NCBI GenBank assembly: GCA_013362295.1
Contig: JABFWJ010000393.1
Span: 1-5,482, forward strand
From: Thermoleophilia bacterium
GTDB taxonomy: Bacteria > Actinomycetota > Thermoleophilia > Gaiellales > Gaiellaceae
Direction of reading: 5' to 3'
Length of the DNA stretch: 5,482 nt
This document shows, in pieces, positions 1-4,751 of this stretch (position 1 is its first letter; each line of letters begins with the position of its first letter). A program made the position numbers and the translations under genes. Under the pieces are notes generated by a model. The model made no database searches and was not told where the DNA came from. It worked only from the letters and a program-made list of their open reading frames with translations.

Positions 1-480
1 GGCACGCCGACGCTCGTCGATCCGTCGCGGGCGCCGCACGGCCACCACACGCTCAAGGTGCTCTCGCCGCAGCCGTGGGCGCCCGGCGGCGACCCGGGCT
101 CGTGGCCGGCGCGCAACCAGGAGCTCGAGCGGCGGAACTTCGAGCTGCTGGCCGGCGCGGCGCCGAACCTGACGCGCGAGAAGGTGCTCGCGCAGTTGTC
201 GAAGACGCCGGTCGACATCGCGCACGCGAACCCGCACATGTGGCACGGCACGATCCACGGCGGCGACCGAGGGATCGCGTTCGAGGGCCCGAACCGCCCG
301 GCGCCGGGCTGGGCACAGCACCGCCTCCCGATCGCCGGCCTCTACCAGACCGGCGCGACCACGCATCCGGGCGGCTCGATCACCGGCGCGCCCGGACGCA
401 ACGCGGCCGTGATCATGCTCGAGGACCTCGGGTTCGACCCGCGCGAGGTGATGCGCCCGCGCGCGGAGGCGGCCGTATGA
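1..480 (+). CDS. NAD(P)/FAD-dependent oxidoreductase, phytoene-desaturase-like (COG1233 type), C-terminal part
   Basis: The reading frame is open from the first base and ends at TGA 478-480, so 159 residues of the C-terminal part are visible and the N-terminal Rossmann FAD-binding half lies outside the window. An in-frame GTG at 58 is not taken as the start, because the frame before it reads well as family sequence (DPSRAPHGHHTLKV, about residues 7-20). Near the end, residues 113-136 carry GLYQTGATTHPGG followed by a GAPGRNAA element. This is the conserved C-terminal FAD-contacting segment of carotenoid-desaturase/COG1233 flavoproteins. Members act on varied, mostly lipophilic substrates, and the substrate here cannot be deduced. 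The stop codon overlaps the ATG of the CoxG-like gene (ATGA), so the two are very likely co-transcribed and translationally coupled. The family assignment is fairly secure. A role in carotenoid synthesis is not supported by the neighbours. Confidence 0.85.
   Translation, partial: GTPTLVDPSRAPHGHHTLKVLSPQPWAPGGDPGSWPARNQELERRNFELLAGAAPNLTREKVLAQLSKTPVDIAHANPHMWHGTIHGGDRGIAFEGPNRPAPGWAQHRLPIAGLYQTGATTHPGGSITGAPGRNAAVIMLEDLGFDPREVMRPRAEAAV
465..469 (+). promoter_or_regulatory. Ribosome binding site of the CoxG-like gene
   Basis: GGAGG lies seven bases before ATG 477, inside the end of the upstream flavoprotein gene. It supports this ATG as the start and the ATGA overlap as genuine. Confidence 0.75.
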
Positions 481-1085
481 AGCTCCGGAACGAGTTCGTC
501 GTCGCGGCGCCGCTCGAGCAGACGTGGCGGACGCTGCTCGACGTGCCGCGCGTCGCGTCGGCGCTGCCGGGCGCCACGATCGAGCCGGGTGGCGACGCCG
601 GCGCCTATCGCGGCCGCTTGAGTCTGAAGATCGGTCCGGTGACGGCGCAGTACGAGGGGACGGCGCGCATCGAGGAGGTGGACGAAGACGCGCACGTCGC
701 GTCGTTCTACGTGCAGGGAGCGGGCGGCCAGGGCAGCGCCGCCGCGACGATCACGAACCGGCTCGAGCAGACGGACGGCGGCACGCGCGTGGTCGTCGAG
801 ACCGACCTGCGGATCACCGGGCGTGCGGCCTCGTTCGGACGCGGGCTGATGGAAGAGGTGGCCGCTCGCATGGTGAAGGAGTTCGCCGACCGCCTCCAGG
901 CGGAGATCACAGCGCCGCGAACGAAGATCCCTCTGGCTGGGCCGGAGGCGAAGCCTCTGGCCTTCGATCTCGGCGCCGCCGCGTGGGAGCCGCTCGTGCG
1001 GCGGTACGCCCTGCCTGCGCTCGTCGCGCTCGTTCTGCTCCTGCTGCTGCGCCGGCCGAAAGTAATCGTGATCCGCGAGCCGTGA
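477..1085 (+). CDS. CoxG-like SRPBCC protein with C-terminal membrane anchor
   Basis: The product is 202 residues. Residues 1-144 look like the CoxG subfamily of the SRPBCC/START-like fold: an N-terminal strand (KLRNEFVVAAP), ALPGA at 29-33, KIGPVTAQYEG at 51-61, a GAGGQGSAAA segment at 81-90 and TGRAASFGRG at 114-123, followed by a long amphipathic helix. A linker follows, then a hydrophobic segment at about 177-192 (YALPALVALVLLLLL) and a basic tail, RRPKVIVIREP. This predicts a C-terminal membrane anchor with a cytoplasmic lipid-binding domain. Known CoxG proteins recruit molybdenum CO dehydrogenase to the membrane and help it pass electrons to quinone. By analogy this protein would tether the hydroxylase encoded with the next two genes. 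The start is set by a strong GGAGG and the ATGA overlap with the gene before. Its TGA overlaps the GTG of the FAD-subunit gene. Confidence 0.9.
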   Translation: MKLRNEFVVAAPLEQTWRTLLDVPRVASALPGATIEPGGDAGAYRGRLSLKIGPVTAQYEGTARIEEVDEDAHVASFYVQGAGGQGSAAATITNRLEQTDGGTRVVVETDLRITGRAASFGRGLMEEVAARMVKEFADRLQAEITAPRTKIPLAGPEAKPLAFDLGAAAWEPLVRRYALPALVALVLLLLLRRPKVIVIREP

Positions 1086-1801
1086 AGCCCGCCCCCTTCG
1101 ACTATGCCGCGCCGCCGACGCTCGACGAGGCGCTCGCCCTGCTCGGCGAGGACGCGAAGCCGCTCGCGGGCGGGCAGAGCCTCGTGCCGCTGCTCAACTT
1201 CAGGCTCTCGCGACCGTCGCTCCTCGTCGATCTGAACGGCGTCGCCGGCCTCGACCGGATCCGCCGCGAAGGGGGCTCGCTGCGGATCGGCGCGCTCGTG
1301 CGCCAGCGGGCGCTCGAGCGCTCGCGCCTCGTCGCCGAGCACTGGCCCGTCCTGCAGGCCGCCGTCTCGCACGTCGCGCACCCCGCGATCCGCAACCGCG
1401 GCACCGTCGGCGGCTCCGTCGCGCACGCCGATCCGGCCGCCGAGCTGCCGTGCGCACTCGCCGCGCTCGACGCGCGGTTCCACGTGCGCTCGCGGCGCGG
1501 CGTCCGCGTGCTCTCTCACGACGAGCTGTTCGTCGGCCCGCTGCAGACCGCGCTCGCGCCGGACGACCTGCTCGTCGAGATCGAGGTCCCGGCCCTGCCC
1601 GCCGGCGCGCGGCAGGGGTTTGCGGAGCACGCACGCACGCACGGCGACTTCGCGCTGGCGTGCGTCGCCGTCGCCGGCGACCGCATCGCCCTCGGCGGCG
1701 TCGCGCCGACGCCGCGCGTCGTCTCGTCGCTCGAGGAAGCCCGCCTCGACGATCCGTACCGCCGCGCCCTCGTCACCGAGCTGCTGCGGAGGGCGGCGTG
1801 A
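1082..1801 (+). CDS. FAD-binding subunit of a xanthine dehydrogenase/CO dehydrogenase-family enzyme (CoxM-like), short form
   Basis: The product is 239 residues, the medium subunit that carries electrons from the iron-sulfur subunit to FAD. The start VKPAPFDYAAP matches the usual N-terminus of the family. The first FAD motif, AGGQSLVPLLNFRL, is at 29-42 and the second, TVGGSVAHADPAAELP, at 108-123. The C-terminal flavoprotein domain contains HGDFALACVAV (187-197) and IALGGVAPTPRV (202-213). After that the protein is unusually short: the helical stretch normally found between GGVAPTP and the closing YRR..LVTELLRRA helix is almost absent. This makes it roughly 45-50 residues shorter than the about 288 of characterised CoxM. 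The frame is clean and the ends match the family, so the gap looks like an in-frame deletion rather than a frameshift. No strong Shine-Dalgarno precedes GTG 1082, so translation is probably coupled to the CoxG-like gene through GTGA. Confidence 0.93.
   Translation: MKPAPFDYAAPPTLDEALALLGEDAKPLAGGQSLVPLLNFRLSRPSLLVDLNGVAGLDRIRREGGSLRIGALVRQRALERSRLVAEHWPVLQAAVSHVAHPAIRNRGTVGGSVAHADPAAELPCALAALDARFHVRSRRGVRVLSHDELFVGPLQTALAPDDLLVEIEVPALPAGARQGFAEHARTHGDFALACVAVAGDRIALGGVAPTPRVVSSLEEARLDDPYRRALVTELLRRAA
1788..1793 (+). promoter_or_regulatory. Ribosome binding site of the iron-sulfur subunit gene
   Basis: GGAGGG lies four bases before GTG 1798, within the last codons of the FAD-subunit gene. It decides the start in favour of this GTG, which overlaps the upstream TGA. 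Confidence 0.7.
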
Positions 1802-2271
1802 AGATCGCGGTCGACGTGAACGGGGAGCGCCGAGACGGGGACGTCGAGCCGCGCACGCTTCTCTCCGACTTCATCCGCCACGACTGCGGCCTGACCGGAA
1901 CACACGTCGGTTGCGAGCAGGGCGTGTGCGGCGCGTGCACGGTCCAGCTCGACGGCGAGCCGGTTCGCTCGTGCCTGCTGCTGGCGGTGCAGGCGCACGG
2001 CCGCTCCGTGCGCACGGTCGAAGGCCTCGCGGACGGCGGCCGGCTGCATCCACTGCAGCGCGCGTTCAACGAGAGCCATGCGCTGCAGTGCGGCTTCTGC
2101 ACGTCCGGCTTCCTGATGACGCTCGAGCCGGTGATCCGCGACGCGGGCGACCTCGATGAGGAGGAGATTCGCGCCGCGCTCGCAGGCAACCTCTGCCGCT
2201 GCACGGGCTACCTCGGCATCGTCGAAGCCGTGCAGCTCGCGGCGCGTGAACTGCGGGGTGACGCGCGGTGA
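1798..2271 (+). CDS. (2Fe-2S)-binding subunit of a xanthine dehydrogenase/CO dehydrogenase-family enzyme (CoxS-like)
   Basis: The product is 157 residues, the usual length of the small subunit. It passes electrons from the molybdenum centre to FAD. The N-terminal plant-ferredoxin-like domain holds one [2Fe-2S] cluster through C39, C44, C47 and C59 (GCEQGVCGACTVQLDG, with a later C). The C-terminal four-helix domain holds the second through C98, C101, C133 and C135 (QCGFCTSG and LCRCTGY). All eight cluster cysteines are present, as is Q97, which in this family lies beside the molybdenum cofactor. The usual CTPG is CTSG here, a mild change. The start is GTG 1798, four bases after GGAGGG and overlapping the stop of the FAD-subunit gene. 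It is the last gene of the visible operon. The catalytic L subunit it should contact does not follow, because the next gene is on the opposite strand. The substrate cannot be inferred from this subunit. Confidence 0.97.
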   Translation: MKIAVDVNGERRDGDVEPRTLLSDFIRHDCGLTGTHVGCEQGVCGACTVQLDGEPVRSCLLLAVQAHGRSVRTVEGLADGGRLHPLQRAFNESHALQCGFCTSGFLMTLEPVIRDAGDLDEEEIRAALAGNLCRCTGYLGIVEAVQLAARELRGDAR

Positions 2272-2431
2272 GGAGAGGAGAGGTCGCTGCCGCGGAGAAG
2301 GCTGCGAAAATCGCCGCGCGAATTCCACGAGCTCGCGCCTCGGGTACGGTCACGTGCGCTCTCGCGTGCCGAGGTATCGAAGACGGAACGGAAGTTCGTC
2401 GTCGACCAGACCGCCGCAGGTCCACAGCCCG
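2272..2431. other. Intergenic gap between convergent genes
   Basis: These 160 bases separate the end of the oxidoreductase operon from the end of the leftward decarboxylase gene. The left edge is a purine-rich run, (GGAGA)-like, at 2271-2283. A weak hairpin is possible, GCGCGA 2316-2321 with TCGCGC 2333-2338 and an 11-base loop, but no T-tract follows. An open frame of 55 codons from GTG 2268 to TAG 2433-2435 has a mixed third codon position unlike the real genes and is not called. Transcripts from both sides must end near here, but I see no strong terminator. Confidence 0.6.
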
Positions 2432-3895
2432 CTAGCGGACCTTGGCCGCAAGCGTACGTGCCGTCTCGACGACCTCCGCGACGAGGGTCGCCAGGTGCTC
2501 GGAGCCGGTGTCCGGGTGCAGGATGCAGGCCCGCAGCGTCTCGCGTCCGCCGAACACGGTGCCGGTGACGAAGGCCCGGCCGCGCGCCTGAACCGCCTCG
2601 GGCAGCGCGCGGTTGACGTCGTCCAGCCGGGCGCTCGGACAGCCCTTCGGGCGCGCGCGAAAGGCGACGATGGACGTCTCCGGCTCGGCGGCCAGCTCCA
2701 GCTCGGCCTCGCCTTCGATCAGCAGGGCGAGCTCGCGGGCGAGCGCGTTCGCCCGCGCCACCTGAGCGGCGATTCCTGCGCGTCCGCGCACGGCGATCGT
2801 CGCCCAGGTCTTGAGCGCACGGAACGGTCTCGTCTGCTCGAACCCGTACTCGGCGAACGTCCCGACCGGCTCGCCTGCGTTCTGGCGCAGGTACGGCGGG
2901 ATGAGGCTGAACGCGTCGCGCAGGTCGTCGCCGCGCTGCACGAGCGCGCAGCCGGCGTCGATGGGAACGCCGAGCCACTTGTGCGGATCGAGGACCAGAG
3001 AGTCGGCCCGCACCATGCCCCGGAAGCGGGCCGAGATCGCCGGGTCGAGCACGCCGAAGGCTCCGTAGGCGCCGTCGACGTGGTACCAGAGGCCCTCGGC
3101 GGTCGCGACGTCGGCGAGCTCTTCGAGCGGGTCGATCACGCCCGCGTTGACGGTTCCGGCCGAGCCGACGAGCAACGCCGGCAGCGCACCGCTCGCACGG
3201 TCCTCGGCGATGGAGGCACGCAGCGCGACGGCGTCGAGCCGGCCGGCCTCGAGCGGCACGTCGCGCAGCGCACCGCTGCCTAGGCCCAGCAGCTCGAGCG
3301 CACGCCGAACGCAGCTGTGGGCCTCCGCCGGGACGTAGGCGACGAGCTGCGGGGCGCCGGCGAGACCGGCGCGACGCACGTCGTGGCCGACCGCCGCGAG
3401 CGCACGGCCGCGAGCGCCGGCGAGGCAGACGATCGTCGCGGCGGATGCGCCGCTCGTGAGCAGGCCGGCGCCCGGCGCGTGTGGGAAGCCGACAAGCTCG
3501 GCCAACCAGCGCACCACCGCGCGCTCGAGGTGGACGTCGGCGTGGTCCCCGGCGACAACGCTCGGATTCATCGCGGCCGCCGCCAGCGACGCGACGACCC
3601 CGGCGAGTGAGGGCGGTGGGTTGACCCAGCCGAAGAAGGCCGGGTGGCCGTTGCCCATCGCGTGGGGCAGGACGTCTCGCAAGACGGTCGCGACCAGGTC
3701 GTCGACCGTGCCCCCGCCCTCCGGGAGCGGCAACTCGAGCAGCTGCTCGCGCAGGGCGTCGGGGAGCGGCTGCCAAACCGGCCCCGAGGGCAGCGCGGCG
3801 AGCTGGTCGGCGACGCCGTCCACCAGCGCGTGACCCGCGCGGCGGAACGCCTGCAGCTCGGCTTGGCCGGCAGCGCCCGTGGCCGGTTCGCTCAC
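2432..3895 (-). CDS. Pyridoxal-phosphate-dependent decarboxylase, aromatic-L-amino-acid decarboxylase (group II, DDC-like) family
   Basis: The product is 487 residues from GTG 3893-3895, the usual length for the family (about 480). Visible motifs in order are GNGHPAFFGWV (81-91), TSGASAATI (147-155), EAHSC with H193 expected to stack on PLP (191-195), GTVNAGVIDPLEEL (247-260), YHVDGAYGAF with D274 to pair with the pyridine nitrogen (271-280), DPHKW with the Schiff-base lysine K306 (303-307), and FRALKTWATIAVRG (358-371). These show an intact fold-type I enzyme that would decarboxylate an amino acid, probably aromatic, to the amine in the cytoplasm. The exact substrate is not readable. The frame extends upstream to about 4126, but that extension lies under the divergent gene, is Arg/Ser-rich and lacks family similarity. 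The GTG giving VSEPATGAAGQ is therefore chosen. No Shine-Dalgarno is seen before it, consistent with a leaderless message. An aromatic-amino-acid aldehyde synthase is a possible alternative activity. Confidence 0.92.
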   Translation of the reverse strand: MSEPATGAAGQAELQAFRRAGHALVDGVADQLAALPSGPVWQPLPDALREQLLELPLPEGGGTVDDLVATVLRDVLPHAMGNGHPAFFGWVNPPPSLAGVVASLAAAAMNPSVVAGDHADVHLERAVVRWLAELVGFPHAPGAGLLTSGASAATIVCLAGARGRALAAVGHDVRRAGLAGAPQLVAYVPAEAHSCVRRALELLGLGSGALRDVPLEAGRLDAVALRASIAEDRASGALPALLVGSAGTVNAGVIDPLEELADVATAEGLWYHVDGAYGAFGVLDPAISARFRGMVRADSLVLDPHKWLGVPIDAGCALVQRGDDLRDAFSLIPPYLRQNAGEPVGTFAEYGFEQTRPFRALKTWATIAVRGRAGIAAQVARANALARELALLIEGEAELELAAEPETSIVAFRARPKGCPSARLDDVNRALPEAVQARGRAFVTGTVFGGRETLRACILHPDTGSEHLATLVAEVVETARTLAAKVR

Positions 3896-3938
3896 GTCGC
3901 AAGGATAGTTCCGTGTCCGCCGGCTCATCCAGGACGCG
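3896..3938. promoter_or_regulatory. Divergent promoter region between the decarboxylase and the unrecognised gene
   Basis: Only 43 bases separate two divergent starts. For the leftward gene, the minus strand reads TATCCT (3902-3907), six bases before the GTG, which would put the transcript start at or next to the start codon. A poor -35 candidate, TGGATG, lies 18 bases further upstream (3926-3931). For the rightward gene, GATAGT (3904-3909) is a -10 candidate without a recognisable -35, and AGGA (3931-3934) is a weak ribosome site four bases before GTG 3939. The two -10 candidates share bases 3904-3907, so the promoters, if real, would exclude each other. These are motif matches only. Confidence 0.4.
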
Positions 3939-4646
3939 GTGATCACGCCGACCGACCTCACTGCGGAGAAGACCGGACGCAACCTGATGTCGGGGAACGT
4001 CAGCCTCGCCCGCGTGCCCTGGCACACGGTCCTCGGCATGACGTTCCGGCTGCGCAAGGAGTACGTCCCGCGCGACGCGAGGCGCTTCCGCCAACAGCTA
4101 CGGAAGACCGCCGCAGGCGATGACACGGGCTATCAAAAGATGGCCGCCGCGGTCACGCACCAGGACTTCTTCGAGTTCCTCAACCACAAGTACCTCCAGA
4201 AGTCGACGAACGCCCTCCACAACAAGTTCTGCGAGAACGGGCTAGCCGTAATGACCGGCGACGGGCATGTGTTCAGGGTCTACGGCGACGAGAACATGCT
4301 CAAAGCGAACAGCGCCGCGGGTGTCAAGCACTCGAGCGAGACCGCGCACATGTCCCGCGACGCGATCCTCAGCCTGATGAAGGGCCAGACTCCGGCCCAA
4401 TCGACGGCGGACATCCTCAAGCGCCTGCCCAACAAGGTGAAGATGGACGGCGCGCCCGCGTACGTCGACCTCCAGATGTGGCACAACCCCGCGGCGAACG
4501 ACCAGTTGCGCAACTACTGCGAGACGGTCGTCTTCCCCGGCATGGGCGGGGAGGACAAGTTCGTGGGGTTCACGGGCCTGTTCGGCGGCCTCAGCAAGCT
4601 CATCAGCCGGGACTACGGGCGGCCGCACGGCGCCGAAGCGTTCTGA
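3939..4646 (+). CDS. Hypothetical protein, family not recognised
   Basis: The product is 235 residues from GTG 3939 (AGGA four bases upstream), ending at TGA 4644-4646. ATG 3987 is an alternative start giving 219 residues, but it has no better ribosome site. I do not recognise the family. No signal peptide, membrane segment or repeat is evident, so a soluble cytoplasmic protein is likely. The first 60 residues are basic (RLRKEY, RRFRQQLRK at 48-56). The middle is rich in Lys, Asn, His and Phe (THQDFFEFLNHKYLQKSTN, 73-91). The end is Gly/Phe-rich (FPGMGGEDKFVGFTGLFGG, 199-217). Conserved-looking polar spots include TGDGHVFRVYGDEN (106-119) and DLQMWHNPAAND (177-188). Overall G+C is about 60% in the stretch counted (4141-4320), well below the neighbours. 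Third positions are about 95% G or C over codons 68-108, so this is a translated gene adapted to the host, and the low G+C reflects amino-acid composition. It is transcribed divergently from the decarboxylase. Confidence 0.75.
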   Translation: MITPTDLTAEKTGRNLMSGNVSLARVPWHTVLGMTFRLRKEYVPRDARRFRQQLRKTAAGDDTGYQKMAAAVTHQDFFEFLNHKYLQKSTNALHNKFCENGLAVMTGDGHVFRVYGDENMLKANSAAGVKHSSETAHMSRDAILSLMKGQTPAQSTADILKRLPNKVKMDGAPAYVDLQMWHNPAANDQLRNYCETVVFPGMGGEDKFVGFTGLFGGLSKLISRDYGRPHGAEAF

Positions 4647-4654
4647 ACGAACAA

Positions 4655-4667
4655 GCCGCCTCGCGGC
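4655..4667. terminator. Small hairpin just after the unrecognised gene
   Basis: GCCGC (4655-4659) pairs with GCGGC (4663-4667) around a three-base loop, beginning nine bases after the stop codon. No T-run follows, so termination by this element alone is doubtful. Confidence 0.3.
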
Positions 4668-4689
4668 GTCCCGTAGCGAACTTCGCGGT

Positions 4690-4740
4690 CGGGAGGGGAG
4701 GGGCCGTGCGACGCGCACCGCGTGCGCTCAGCCCCTCCCG
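4690..4740. terminator. Hairpin-rich element between convergent genes, probable bidirectional terminator
   Basis: A G-rich arm (GGGAGGGGAGGGG, 4691-4703) faces a C-rich arm (GCCCCTCCCG, 4731-4740). Two nine-pair registers exist: 4696-4704 with 4731-4739, or 4690-4698 with 4732-4740. Inside, GCGCAC (4713-4718) and GTGCGC (4722-4727) form a six-pair hairpin with a CGC loop, so the whole can fold as a stacked stem. It sits between the ends of two convergent genes (stops at 4646 and 4752) and would act on both. No T-tract follows on either strand, as is common in very GC-rich genomes, so function is inferred from position and pairing. The G-runs could also favour a G-quadruplex-like fold. Confidence 0.5.
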
Positions 4741-4751
4741 CGACGGTTCTG

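Noticed and set aside
1..480. Reading the first gene as a carotenoid-synthesis phytoene desaturase
   Set aside because: Only the general C-terminal motif of the superfamily is visible, and no carotenoid gene is nearby.
477..2271. Calling the operon a true aerobic CO dehydrogenase
   Set aside because: The substrate is set by the L subunit, which is not in the window. M, S and CoxG-like proteins also accompany enzymes for other substrates.
2268..2435. Small frame beginning GTGAGGAGAGG, 55 codons, overlapping the iron-sulfur gene stop
   Set aside because: Codon third positions are mixed, the product is Arg/Ala-rich without motifs, and it overlaps the end of the decarboxylase gene. It is listed only as a finding.
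2156..3283. Long plus-strand frame of 375 codons across the decarboxylase gene
   Set aside because: It is antisense to an intact enzyme with all its catalytic motifs, and it starts inside the iron-sulfur gene. Such frames are expected in very GC-rich DNA.
3896..4126. Upstream extension of the decarboxylase frame on the minus strand
   Set aside because: It lies opposite the divergent gene, its Arg/Ser/Thr-rich residues do not resemble the family, and the 487-residue form already matches the usual length.
3939..4646. Recent horizontal transfer of the unrecognised gene, suggested by its lower G+C
   Set aside because: Third positions are about as GC-rich as in the host genes, and the lower G+C is explained by amino-acid composition.
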